Positions 39,526 through 53,016 of a stretch of DNA of 64,000 nt are shown here, piece after piece. Origin of the DNA: Hippophae tibetana (lineage: Eukaryota; Streptophyta; Magnoliopsida; Rosales; Elaeagnaceae); contig CM072810.1 of the NCBI GenBank assembly GCA_037013495.1, positions 23,381,343-23,445,342 of the forward strand. The letters run 5' to 3'. The notes under the pieces are model-generated. The model worked only from the letters and a program-made list of their open reading frames with translations. It had not been told where the DNA came from and searched no databases. Each line of letters starts with the position of its first letter. The first letter of the stretch is position 1. A program made the position numbers and the translations under genes.

Positions 39526-42101
39526 TACCTACATATTTCTAGATTTATTTATTTTTGCTCAAATCCCTATATGAGTGGTCTCCAAAATGTTTCAAGTTGC
39601 TTGGAAGAAATAAAACGGTAAATTCATTGAAATAATCTTTTTAGAGCTCGGATTACCTTTTTTTAAATCCTAAAAAAAAGGTTTATTCTTCTAAGAAATT
39701 TAGTAAATCTCTGGCAAAGTATAAATATTTTCTCTTCATTGGTATTAGATTCATAATTTGACACAATTGTGTCAAAAATAGCTTTACTCAGACCACTATA
39801 CTTGATGTCAATAAAGTCAAGCTCTTTCCGTCAGCGAAAGTGGATAGCTATCATCTTGGAAACAAGTGATGCAGTTCGAATAATTTCCCAACTCATTCAT
39901 TTAACAGTAAGTTCACAGGCCTTGTATATGGATTTAGCCAAGGTAACAATGGCTTGAAAATGGTAATGTAGGCTAACAACGATTTTCTCAATCTACTTTT
40001 TTTTCCAAATAAGTGCATCCAAATTTTACTAGTAGTTGATAATGTTTGAAAAACCTGCATAGAATTTGTGCAAGGTTTCATCCTCTTGCATGATATATAG
40101 TGCAAAATTTCTGTTCACCTACATATTTCTAGATTTATTTATTTTTGCTCCAATGCCTATATGAGTGGTCTCCAAAATGTTTCAAGTTGCTTGGAAGAAA
40201 TAAAATGGTAAATTAATTGAAATAATCTTTTTAGAACTCGGATTACCTTTTTTAAAATCCTAAAAAAAAAGGTTTATTCTTTCTAAGAAATTTAGTAAAT
40301 CTCTGGCAAAGTATAGATATTTTCTCTTCATTGGTATTAGATTCATCATTTGACACAATTGTGTCAAAAATAGCTTCACTCAGACCACTATACTTGATGT
40401 CAATAAAGTCAAGCTCTTTCCGTCAGCGAAAGTGGATAGCTATCATCTTGGTAACAAGTGATGCAGTTCGAATAATTTCCCAACTCATTCATTTAACAGT
40501 AAGTTCACACGCCTTGTATATGGATTTAGCCAAGGTAACAATGGATTGAAAATGATAATGTACGCTAACAACGATTTTCTCAATCTACTTTTTTCCCAAA
40601 TATGTGCATCCAAATTTTACGAGTAGTTGATAATGTTTGAAAAACCTGCATAGAATTTGTGCAAAATTTCATCCTCTTGCATGATATAGGGTGCAAAATT
40701 TCTGTTCACCTACATATTTCTAGATTTATTTATTTTTGCTCAAATCCCTATATGAGTGGTCTCCAAAATGTTTCAAGTTGCTTGGAAGAAATAAAACGGT
40801 AAATTCATTGAAATAATCTTTTTAGAGCTCGGATTACCTTTTTTTAAATCCTAAAAAAAAGGTTTATTCTTTCTAAGAAATTTAGTAAATCTCTGGCAAA
40901 GTATAAATATTTTCTCTTCATTGGTATTAGATTCATAATTTGACACAATTGTGTCAAAAATAGCTTTACTCAGACCACTATACTTGATGTCAATAAAGTC
41001 AAGCTCTTTCCGTCAGCGAAAGTGGATAGCTATCATCTTGGAAACAAGTGATGCAGTTCGAATAATTTCCCAACTCATTCATTTAACAGTAAGTTCACAC
41101 GCCTTGTATATGGATTTAGCCAAGGTAACAATGGCTTGAAAATGGTAATGTAGGCTAACAACGATTTTCTCAATCTACTTTTTTTTCCAAATAAGTGCAT
41201 CCAAATTTTACTAGTAGTTGATAATGTTTGAAAAACCTGCATAGAATTTGTGCAAGGTTTCATCCTCTTGCATGATATATAGTGCAAAATTTCTGTTCAC
41301 CTACATATTTCTAGATTTATTTATTTTTGCTCAAATCCCTATATGAGTGGTCTCCAAAATGTTTCAAGTTGCTTGGAAGAAATAAAACGGTAAATTCATT
41401 GAAATAATCTTTTTAGAGCTCGGATTACCTTTTTTTAAATCCTAAAAAAAAGGTTTATTCTTTCTATGAAATTTAGTAAATCTCTGGCAAAGTATAAATA
41501 TTTTCTCTTCATTGGTATTAGATTCATAATTTGACACAATTGTGTCAAAAATAGCTTTACTCAGACCACTATACTTGATGTCAATAAATTCAAGCTCTTT
41601 CCGTCAGCGAAAGTGGATAGCTATCATCTTGGAAACAAGTGATGCAGTTCGAATAATTTTCCAACTCATTCATTTAACAGTAAGTTCACAGGCCTTGTAT
41701 ATGGATTTAGCCAAGGTAACAATGGCTTGAAAATGATAATGTACGCTAACAACGATTTTCTCAATCTACTTTTTTCCCAAATAAGTGCATCCAAATTTTA
41801 CGAGTAGTTGATAATGTTTGAAAAACCTGCATAGAATTTGTGCAAGGTTTCATCCTCTTGCATGATATAGGGTGCAAAATTTCTGTTCACCTACATATTT
41901 CTAGATTTATTTATTTTTGCTCAAATCCCTATATGAGTGGTCTCCAAAATGTTTCAAGTTGCTTGGAAGAAATAAAACGGTAAATTCATTGAAATAATCT
42001 TTTTAGAGCTCGGATTACCTTTTTTTAAATCCTAAAAAAAAGGTTTATTCTTTCTAAGAAATTTAGTAAATCTCTGGCAAAGTATAAATATTTTCTCTTC
42101 A
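39526..42101 (+). repeat. Transition block with recombinant units
   Basis: Anchors: 39739 L, 40331 C/V hybrid, 40921 L, 41512 L with ataaattcaag and a private aattttccaac. Units 40331 and 40921 share the rare cacacgcc, although they belong to different subtypes. The tails of 39739 and 40921 share atatatagtgc. Rare variants shared by neighbours of different type suggest local gene conversion. Left of here the nine-unit order dominates; right of here L, S and K units do. Confidence 0.82.
40143..40920 (+). repeat. Recombinant monomer C/V with its leader
   Basis: The leader is C type (aaatggtaaattaattg, aactcgg, ttttttaaaatcc, ctctggcaaag). From the palindrome on the unit is V type (gacacaattg, tcagcg, ttggtaacaag, tail gataatgtacgc). 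The switch falls between about 40305 and 40352. The leader also has a private tgctccaatgcc. Confidence 0.82.
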
Positions 42102-45100
42102 TTGGTATTAGATTCATAATTTGACACAATTGTGTCAAAAATAGCTTTACTCAGACCACTATACTTGATGTCAATAAAGTCAAGCTCTTTCCGTCTGCGA
42201 AAGTGGATAGCTATCATCTTGGAAACAAGTGATGCAGTTCGAATAATTTCCCAACTCATTCATTTAACAGTAAGTGCACAGGCCTTGTATATGGATTTAG
42301 CCAAGGTAACAATGGCTTGAAAATGGTAATGTAGGCTAACAACGATTTTCTCAATCTACTTTTTTTTCCAAATAAGTGCATCCAAATTTTTCTAGGAGTT
42401 GATAATGTTTGAAAAACCTGCATAGAATTTGTGCAAAATTTCATCCTCTTGCATGATATAGGGTGCAAAATTTCTGTTCACCTACATATTTCTAGATTTA
42501 TTTATTTTTGCCCAAATCCCTATATGAGTGGTCTCCAAAATGTTTCAAGTTGCTTGGAAGAAATAAAACGGTAAATTCATTGAAATAATCTTTTTAGAGC
42601 TCGGATTACCTTTTTTTAAATCCTAAAAAAAAGGTTTATTCTTTCTAAGAAATTTAGTAAATCTCTGGCAAAGTATAAATATTTTCTCTTCATTGGTATT
42701 AGATTCATAATTTGACACAATTGTGTCAAAAATAGCTTCACTCAGACCACTATACTTGATGTCAATAAAGTCAAGCTCTTTCCGTCAGCGAAAGTGGATA
42801 GCTATCATCTTGGAAACAAGTGATGCAGTTCGAATAATTTCCCAACTCATTCATTTAACAGTAAGTGCACAGGCCTTGTATATGGATTTAGCCAAGGTAA
42901 CAATGGCTTGAAAATGGTAATGTAGGCTAACAACGATTTTCTCAATCTACTTTTTTTTCCAAATAAGTGCATCCAAATTTTACGAGTAGTTGATAATGTT
43001 TGAAAAACCTGCATAGAATTTGTGCAAGGTTTCATCCTCTTGCATGATATAGAGTGCAAAATTTCTGTTCACCTACATATTTCTAGATTTATTTATTTTT
43101 GCTCAAATGCCTATATGAGTGGTCTCCAAAATGTTTCAAGTTGCTTGGAAGAAATAAAACGGTAAATTCATTGAAATAATCTTTTTAGAACTCGGATTAC
43201 CTTTTTTAAAATCCTAAAAAAAAGGTTTATTCTTTCTAAGAAATTTAGTAAATCTCTGGCAAAGTATAGATATTTTCTCTTCATTGGTATTAGATTCATC
43301 ATTTGACATAATTGTGTCAAAAATAGCTTTACTCAGACCACTATACTTGATGTCAATAAAGTCAAGCTCTTTCCGTCAGCGAAAGTGGATAGCTATCATC
43401 TTGGAAACAAGTGATGCAGTTCGAATAATTTCCCAACTCATTCATTTAACAGTAAGTTCACAGGCCTTGTATATGGATTTAGCCAAGGTAACAATGGCTT
43501 GAAAATGGTAATGTAGGCTATCAACGATTTTCTCAATCTACTTTTTTTTCCAAATAAGTGCATCCAAATTTTACGAGTAGTTGATAATGTTTGAAAAACC
43601 TGCATAGAATTTGTGCAAGGTTTCATCCTCTTGCATGATATAGAGTGCACAATATTTGTTCACCTACATATTTTTAGATTTATTTATTTTTGCCCAAATG
43701 CCTATATGAGTGGTCTCCAAAATGATTCAAGTTGCTTGGAAGAAATGAAATGGTAAATTCATCGAAATAATCATTTTAGAGCTCGGATTACCTTTTTTTA
43801 AATCCTAAAAAAAGGTTTATTCTTTCTAAGAAATTTAGTAAATCTGTGGCAAAGAATAGATATTTTCTCTTCATTGGTATTAGATTCATCATTTGACACA
43901 ATTGTGTCAAAAATAGCTTCACTCAGACCACTATACTTGATGTCAATAAAGTCAAGCTCTTTCCGTCTGCGAAAGTGGATAGCTATCATCTTTGAAACAA
44001 GTGCTGCAGTTCGAATAATTTCCCAACTCATTCATTTAACAGTAAGTTCACAGGCCTTGTATATGGATTTAGCCAAGGTAACAATGTATTGAAAATGATG
44101 ATGTACGCTAACAACGATTTTCTCAATCTACTTTTTTCCCAAATATGTGCATCCAAATTTTACGAGTAGTTGATAATGTTTGAAAAACCTGCATAGAATT
44201 TGTGCAAGGTTTCATCCTCTTGCATGATATACGGTGCAAAATTTCTGTTCACCTACATATTTCTAGATTTATTTATTTTTGCTCAAATGCCTATATGAGT
44301 GGTCTCCAAAATGTTTCAAGTTGCTTGGAAGAAATAAAATGGTAAATTCATTGAAATAATCTTTTTAGAACTCGGATTACCTTTTTTAAAATCCTAAAAA
44401 CAAAGGTTTATTCTTTCTAAGAAATTTAGTAAATCTCTGGCAAAGTATAGATATTTTCTCTTCATTGGTATTAGATTCATCATTTGACATAATTGTGTTA
44501 AAAATAGCTTTACTCAGACCACTATACTTGATGTCAATAAAGTCAAGCTTTTTCCGTCTGCGAAAGTGGATAGCTATCATCTTGGAAACAAGTGATGCAG
44601 TTCGAATAATTTCCCAACTCATTCATTTAACAGTAAGTGCACAGGCCTTGTATATGGATTTAGCCAAGGTAACAATGGCTTGAAAATGATAATGTAGGCT
44701 AACAACGATTTTCTCAATCTACGTTTTTCCCAAATAAGTGCATCCAAATTTTACGAGTAGTTGATAATGTTTGAAAAACCTGCATAGAATTTGTGCAAGG
44801 TTTCATCCTCTTGCATGATATAGAGTGCAAAATTTCTGTTCACCTACATATTTCTAGATTTATTTATTTTTGCTCAAATGCCTATATGAGTGGTCTCCAA
44901 AATGTTTCAAGTTGCTTGGAAGAAATAAAACGGTAAATTCATTGAAATAATCTTTTTAGAACTCGGATTACCTTTTTTAAAATCCTAAAAAAAAGGTTTA
45001 TTCTTTCTAAGAAATTTAGTAAATCTCTGGCAAAGTATAGATATTTTCTCTTCATTGGTATTAGATTCATCATTTGACATAATTGTGTCAAAAATAGCTT

Positions 45101-47415
45101 TACTCAGACCACTATACTTGATGTCAATAAAGTCAAGCTCTTTCCGTCTGCGAAAGTGGATAGCTATCATCTTGGAAACAAGTGATGCAGTTCGAATAAT
45201 TTCCCAACTGATTCATTTAACAGTAAGTTCACAGGCCTTGTATATGGATTTAGCCAAGGTAACAATGGCTTGAAAATGATAATGTAGGCTAACAACGATT
45301 TTCTCAATCTACATTTTTCCCAAATAAGTGCATCCAAATTTTACGAGTAGTTGATAATGTTTGCAAAACCTGCATAGAATTTGTGCAAGGTTTCATCCTC
45401 TTGCATGATATAGAGTGCAAAATTTTTGTTCACCTACATATTTCTAGATTTATTTATTTTTGCCCAAATGCCTATATGAGTGGTCTCCAAAATGTTTCAA
45501 GTTGCTTGGAAGAAATAAAACGGTAAATTCATTGAAATAATCTTTTTAGAGCTCGGATTACCTTTTTTTAAATCCTAAAAAAAGGTTTATTCTTTCTAAG
45601 AAATTTAGTAAATCTCTGGCAAAGTATAAATATTTTCTCTTCATTGGTATTAGATTCATAATTTGACACAATTGTGTCAAAAATAGCTTTACTCAGACCA
45701 CTATACTTGATGTCAATAAAGTCAAGCTCTTTCCGTCTGCGAAAGTGGATAGCTATCATCTTGGAAACAAGTGATGCAGTTCGAATAATTTCCCAACTCA
45801 TTCATTTAACAGTAAGTGCACAGGCCTTGTATATGGATTTAGCCAAGGTAACAATGGCTTGAAAATGATAATGTACGCTAACAACGATTTTCTCAATCTA
45901 CTTTTTTTTCCAAATAAGTGCATCCAAATTTTTCTAGGAGTTGATAATGTTTGAAAAACCTGCATAGAATTTGTGCAAAATTTCATCCTCTTGCATGATA
46001 TAGGGTGCAAAATTTCTGTTCACCTACATATTTCTAGATTTATTTATTTTTGCCCAAATCCCTATATGAGTGGTCTCCAAAATGTTTCAAGTTGCTTGGA
46101 AGAAATAAAACGGTAAATTCATTGAAATAATCTTTTTAGAGCTCGGATTACCTTTTTTTAAATCCTAAAAAAAAGGTTTATTCTTTCTAAGAAATTTAGT
46201 AAATCTCTGGCAAAGTATAAATATTTTCTCTTCATTGGTATTAGATTCATAATTTGACACAATTGTGTCAAAAATAGCTTCACTCAGACCACTATACTTG
46301 ATGTCAATAAAGTCAAGCTCTTTCCGTCAGCGAAAGTGGATAGCTATCATCTTGGAAACAAGTGATGCAGTTCGAATAATTTCCCAACTCATTCATTTAA
46401 CAGTAAGTGCACAGGCCTTGTATATGGATTTAGCCAAGGTAACAATGGCTTGAAAATGGTAATGTAGGCTAACAACGATTTTCTCAATCTACTTTTTTTT
46501 CCAAATAAGTGCATCCAAATTTTACGAGTAGTTGATAATGTTTGAAAAACCTGCATAGAATTTGTGCAAGGTTTCATCCTCTTGCATGATATAGAGTGCA
46601 AAATTTCTGTTCACCTACATATTTCTAGATTTATTTATTTTTGCTCAAATGCCTATATGAGTGGTCTCCAAAATGTTTCAAGTTGCTTGGAAGAAATAAA
46701 ACGGTAAATTCATTGAAATAATCTTTTTAGAACTCGGATTACCTTTTTTAAAATCCTAAAAAAAAGGTTTATTCTTTCTAAGAAATTTAGTAAATCTCTG
46801 GCAAAGTATAGATATTTTCTCTTCATTGGTATTAGATTCATCATTTGACATAATTGTGTCAAAAATAGCTTTACTCAGACCACTATACTTGATGTCAATA
46901 AAGTCAAGCTCTTTCCGTCTGCGAAAGTGGATAGCTATCATCTTGGAAACAAGTGATGCAGTTCGAATAATTTCCCAACTGATTCATTTAACAGTAAGTG
47001 CACAGGCCTTGTATATGGATTTAGCCAAGGTAACAATGGCTTGAAAATGATAATGTAGGCTAACAACGATTTTCTCAATCTACATTTTTCCCAAATAAGT
47101 GCATCCAAATTTTACGAGTAGTTGATAATGTTTGCAAAACCTGCATAGAATTTGTGCAAGGTTTCATCCTCTTGCATGATATAGAGTGCAAAATTTTTGT
47201 TCACCTACATATTTCTAGATTTATTTATTTTTGCCCAAATGCCTATATGAGTGGTCTCCAAAATGTTTCAAGTTGCTTGGAAGAAATAAAACGGTAAATT
47301 CATTGAAATAATCTTTTTAGAGCTCGGATTACCTTTTTTTAAATCCTAAAAAAAAGGTTTATTCTTTCTAAGAAATTTAGTAAATCTCTGGCAAAGTATA
47401 AATATTTTCTCTTCA
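42102..47415 (+). repeat. Second higher-order pattern, turn 1 (5,314 bp)
   Basis: Anchors: 42102 K, 42693 S, 43284 C-like with tcagcg, 43874 Y, 44465 X, 45055 C, 45644 K, 46235 S, 46826 C. The first five units recur at 47416-50367 with an offset of 5,313-5,314 bp. Inside it, C K S at 45055-46825 recurs at 46826-48597 with a 1,771-1,772 bp offset. Y is a D relative and X a C relative, so the D-C order is kept. The K tail has the distinctive tttttctaggag. Confidence 0.85.
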
Positions 47416-50400
47416 TTGGTATTAGATTCATAATTTGACACAATTGTGTCAAAAATAGCTTTACTCAGACCACTATACTTGATGTCAATAAAGTCAAGCT
47501 CTTTCCGTCTGCGAAAGTGGATAGCTATCATCTTGGAAACAAGTGATGCAGTTCGAATAATTTCCCAACTCATTCATTTAACAGTAAGTGCACAGGCCTT
47601 GTATATGGATTTAGCCAAGGTAACAATGGCTTGAAAATGGTAATGTAGGCTAACAACGATTTTCTCAATCTACTTTTTTTTCCAAATAAGTGCATCCAAA
47701 TTTTTCTAGGAGTTGATAATGTTTGAAAAACCTGCATAGAATTTGTGCAAAATTTCATCCTCTTGCATGATATAGGGTGCAAAATTTCTGTTCACCTACA
47801 TATTTCTAGATTTATTTATTTTTGCCCAAATCCCTATATGAGTGGTCTCCAAAATGTTTCAAGTTGCTTGGAAGAAATAAAACGGTAAATTCATTGAAAT
47901 AATCTTTTTAGAGCTCGGATTACCTTTTTTTAAATCCTAAAAAAAAGGTTTATTCTTTCTAAGAAATTTAGTAAATCTCTGGCAAAGTATAAATATTTTC
48001 TCTTCATTGGTATTAGATTCATAATTTGACACAATTGTGTCAAAAATAGCTTCACTCAGACCACTATACTTGATGTCAATAAAGTCAAGCTCTTTCCGTC
48101 AGCGAAAGTGGATAGCTATCATCTTGGAAACAAGTGATGCAGTTCGAATAATTTCCCAACTCATTCATTTAACAGTAAGTGCACAGGCCTTGTATATGGA
48201 TTTAGCCAAGGTAACAATGGCTTGAAAATGGTAATGTAGGCTAACAACGATTTTCTCAATCTACTTTTTTTTCCAAATAAGTGCATCCAAATTTTACGAG
48301 TAGTTGATAATGTTTGAAAAACCTGCATAGAATTTGTGCAAGGTTTCATCCTCTTGCATGATATAGAGTGCAAAATTTCTGTTCACCTACATATTTCTAG
48401 ATTTATTTATTTTTGCTCAAATGCCTATATGAGTGGTCTCCAAAATGTTTCAAGTTGCTTGGAAGAAATAAAACGGTAAATTCATTGAAATAATCTTTTT
48501 AGAACTCGGATTACCTTTTTTAAAATCCTAAAAAAAAGGTTTATTCTTTCTAAGAAATTTAGTAAATCTCTGGCAAAGTATAGATATTTTCTCTTCATTG
48601 GTATTAGATTCATCATTTGACATAATTGTGTCAAAAATAGCTTTACTCAGACCACTATACTTGATGTCAATAAAGTCAAGCTCTTTCCGTCAGCGAAAGT
48701 GGATAGCTATCATCTTGGAAACAAGTGATGCAGTTCGAATAATTTCCCAACTCATTCATTTAACAGTAAGTTCACAGGCCTTGTATATGGATTTAGCCAA
48801 GGTAACAATGGCTTGAAAATGGTAATGTAGGCTAACAACGATTTTCTCAATCTACTTTTTTTTCCAAATAAGTGCATCCAAATTTTACGAGTAGTTGATA
48901 ATGTTTGAAAAACCTGCATAGAATTTGTGCAAGGTTTCATCCTCTTGCATGATATAGAGTGCACAATATTTGTTCACCTACATATTTTTAGATTTATTTA
49001 TTTTTGCCCAAATGCCTATATGAGTGGTCTCCAAAATGATTCAAGTTGCTTGGAAGAAATGAAATGGTAAATTCATCGAAATAATCATTTTAGAGCTCGG
49101 ATTACCTTTTTTTAAATCCTAAAAAAGGTTTATTCTTTCTAAGAAATTTAGTAAATCTGTGGCAAAGAATAGATATTTTCTCTTCATTGGTATTAGATTC
49201 ATCATTTGACACAATTGTGTCAAAAATAGCTTCACTCAGACCACTATACTTGATGTCAATAAAGTCAAGCTCTTTCCGTCTGCGAAAGTGGATAGCTATC
49301 ATCTTTGAAACAAGTGCTGCAGTTCGAATAATTTCCCAACTCATTCATTTAACAGTAAGTTCACAGGCCTTGTATATGGATTTAGCCAAGGTAACAATGT
49401 ATTGAAAATGATGATGTACGCTAACAACGATTTTCTCAATCTACTTTTTTCCCAAATATGTGCATCCAAATTTTACGAGTAGTTGATAATGTTTGAAAAA
49501 CCTGCATAGAATTTCTGCAAGGTTTCATCCTCTTGCATGATATACGGTGCAAAATTTCTGTTCACCTACATATTTCTAGATTTATTTATTTTTGCTCAAA
49601 TGCCTATATGAGTGGTCTCCAAAATGTTTCAAGTTGCTTGGAAGAAATAAAATGGTAAATTCATTGAAATAATCTTTTTAGAACTCGGATTACCTTTTTT
49701 AAAATCCTAAAAACAAAGGTTTATTCTTTCTAAGAAATTTAGTAAATCTCTGGCAAAGTATAGATATTTTCTCTTCATTGGTATTAGATTCATCATTTGA
49801 CATAATTGTGTTAAAAATAGCTTTACTCAGACCACTATACTTGATGTCAATAAAGTCAAGCTTTTTCCGTCTGCGAAAGTGGATAGCTATCATCTTGGAA
49901 ACAAGTGATGCAGTTCGAATAATTTCCCAACTCATTCATTTAACAGTAAGTGCACAGGCCTTGTATATGGATTTAGCCAAGGTAACAATGGCTTGAAAAT
50001 GATAATGTAGGCTAACAACGATTTTCTCAATCTACGTTTTTCCCAAATAAGTGCATCCAAATTTTACGAGTAGTTGATAATGTTTGCAAAACCTGCATAG
50101 AATTTGTGCAAGGTTTCATCCTCTTGCATGATATAGAGTGCAAAATTTTTGTTCACCTACATATTTCTAGATTTATTTATTTTTGCCCAAATGCCTATAT
50201 GAGTGGTCTCCAAAATGATTCAAGTTGCGTGGAAGAAATGAAATGGTAAATTCATTGAAATAATCATTTTAGAGCTCGGATTACCTTTTTTTTAAATCCT
50301 AAAAAAAGGTTTATTCTTTCTAAGAAATTTAGTAAATCTGTGCCAAAGTATAGATATTTTCTCTTCATTGGTATTAGATTCATCATTTGACACAATTGTG

Positions 50401-52730
50401 TCAAAAATAGCTTTACTCAGACCACTATACTTGATGTCAATAAAGTCAAGCTCTTTCCGTCAGCGAAAGTGGATAACTATCATCTTGGAAACAAGTGATG
50501 CAGTTCGAATAATTTCCCAACTCATTCATTTAACAGTAAGTTCACAGGCCTTGTATATGGATTTAGCCAAGGTAACAATGGCTTGAAAATGGTAATGTAG
50601 GCTAACAACGATTTTCTCAATCTACTTTTTTTTCCAAGTAAGTGCATCCAAATTTTACTAGTAGTTGATAATGTTTGAAAAACCTGCATAGAATTTGTGC
50701 AAGGTTTCATCCTCTTGCATGATATAGAGTGCAAAATTTCTGTTCACCTACATATTTCTAGATTTATTTATTTTTGCTCAAATGCCTATATGAGTGGTCT
50801 CCAAAATGTTTCAAGTTGCTTGGAAGAAATAAAACGGTAAATTCATTGAAATAATCTTTTTAGAACTCGTATTACCTTTTTTAAAATCCTAAAAAAAAGG
50901 TTTATTCTTTCTAAGAAATTTAGTAAATCTCTGGCAAAGTATAGATATTTTCTCTTCATTGGTATTAGATTCATCATTTGACATAATTGTGTCAAAAATA
51001 GCTTTACTCAGACCACTATACTTGATGTCAATAAAGTCAAGCTCTTTCCGTCAGCGAAAGTGGATAGCTATCATCTTGGAAACAAGTGATGCAGTTCGAA
51101 TAATTTCCCAACTCATTCATTTAACAGTAAGTTCACAGGCCTTGTATATGGATTTAGCCAAGGTAACAATGGCTTGAAAATGGTAATGTAGGCTAACAAC
51201 GATTTTCTCAATCTACTTTTTTTTCCAAATAAGTGCATCCATATTTTACGAGTAGTTGATAATGTTTGAAAAACCTGCATAGAATTTGTGCAAGGTTTCA
51301 TCCTCTTGCATGATATAGAGTGCACAATATTTGTTCACCTACATATTGTTAGATTTATTTATTTTTGCCCAAATGCCTATATGAGTGGTCTCCAAAATGA
51401 TTCAAGTTGCTTGGAAGAAATGAAATGGTAAATTCATCGAAATAATCATTTTAGAGCTCGGATTACCTTTTTTTAAATCCTAAAAAAAGGTTTATTCTTT
51501 CTAAGAAATTTAGTAAATCTGTGGCAAAGAATAGATATTTTCTCTTCATTGGTATTAGATTCATCATTTGACACAATTGTGTCAAAAATAGCTTCACTCA
51601 GACCACTATACTTGATGTCAATAAAGTCAAGCTCTTTCCGTCTGCGAAAGTGGATAGCTATCATCTTTGAAACAAGTGCTGCAGTTCGAATAATTTCCCA
51701 ACTCATTCATTTAACAGTAAGTTCACAGGCCTTGTATATGGATTTAGCCAAGGTAACAATGTATTGAAAATGATGATGTACGCTAACAACGATTTTCTCA
51801 ATCTACTTTTTTCCCAAATATGTGCATCCAAATTTTACGAGTAGTTGATAATGTTTGAAAAACCTGCATAGAATTTGTGCAAGGTTTCATCCTCTTGCAT
51901 GATATACGGTGCAAAATTTCTGTTCACCTACATATTTCTAGATTTATTTATTTTTGCTCAAATGCCTATATGAGTGGTCTCCAAAATGTTTCAAGTTGCT
52001 TGGAAGAAATAAAATGGTAAATTAATTGAAATAATCTTTTTAGAACTCGGATTACCTTTTTTAAAATCCTAAAAAAAAAAGGTTTATTCTTTCTAAGAAA
52101 TTTAGTAAATCTCTGGCAAAGTATAGATATTTTCTCTTCATTGGTATTAGATTCATCATTTGACATAATTGTGTTAAAAATAGCTTTACTCAGACCACTA
52201 TACTTGATGTCAATAAAGTCAAGCTTTTTCCGTCTGCGAAAGTGGATAGCTATCATCTTGGAAACAAGTGATGCAGTTCGAATAATTTCCCAACTCATTC
52301 ATTTAACAGTAAGTGCACAGGCCTTGTATATGGATTTAGCCAAGGTAACAATGGCTTGAAAATGATAATGTAGGCTAACAACGATTTTCTCAATCTACGT
52401 TTTTCCCAAATAAGTGCATCCAAATTTTACGAGTAGTTGATAATGTTTGAAAAACCTGCATAGAATTTGTGCAAGGTTTCATCCTCTTGCATGATATAGA
52501 GTGCAAAATTTCTGTTCACCTACATATTTCTAGATTTATTTATTTTTGCTCAAATGCCTATATGAGTGGTCTCCAAAATGTTTCAAGTTTCTTGGAAGAA
52601 ATAAAACGGTAAATTCATTGAAATAATCTTTTTAGAACTCGGATTACCTTTTTTAAAATCCTAAAAAAAAGGTTTATTCATTCTAAGAAATTTAGTAAAT
52701 CTCTGGCAAAGTATAGATATTTTCTCTTCA
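47416..52730 (+). repeat. Second higher-order pattern, turn 2
   Basis: Anchors: 47416 K, 48007 S, 48598 C-like with tcagcg, 49187 Y, 49778 X, 50368 (Q-like with a private gtggataac), 50959 C-like, 51549 Y, 52141 X. The first five match turn 1. The triplet C-like, Y, X then recurs at 50959-52730, four units (2,361-2,363 bp) further on. Unit 49778 has an X body but a tail like that of 45055 and 46826 (gtttgcaaaac, aaaatttttg), another hybrid. Confidence 0.84.
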
Positions 52731-53016
52731 TTGGTATTAGATTCATCATTTGACATAATTGTGTCAAAAATAGCTTTACTCAGACCACTATACTTGTTGT
52801 CAATAAAGTCAAGCTCTTTCCGTCTGCGAAAGTGGATAGCTATCATCTTGGAAACAAGTGATGGTATAGATATTTTCTCTTCATTGGTATTAGATTCATC
52901 ATTTGACACAATTGTGTCAAAAATAGCTTCACTCAGACCACTATACTTGATGTCAATAAAGTCAAGCTCTTTCCGTCTGCGAAAGTGGATAGCTATCATC
53001 TTGGAAACAAGTGATG
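52711..53016 (+). repeat. 153-bp direct duplication inside a monomer
   Basis: The segment 52711-52863 and the segment 52864-53016 cover the same part of the monomer, from gtatagat to aagtgatg. The junction reads aagtgatg then gtatagat at 52863/52864. The first half is C type (gacataattg, agctttact); the second has gacacaattg and agcttcact and ends in a V-like tail. It is therefore an out-of-register join of two different subtypes, not a simple slippage copy. There is no evident junction homology beyond at most one base. The unit has two palindromes. Since 153 is divisible by three, open frames on both strands run through it (123 codons plus, 126 minus). Confidence 0.92.
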
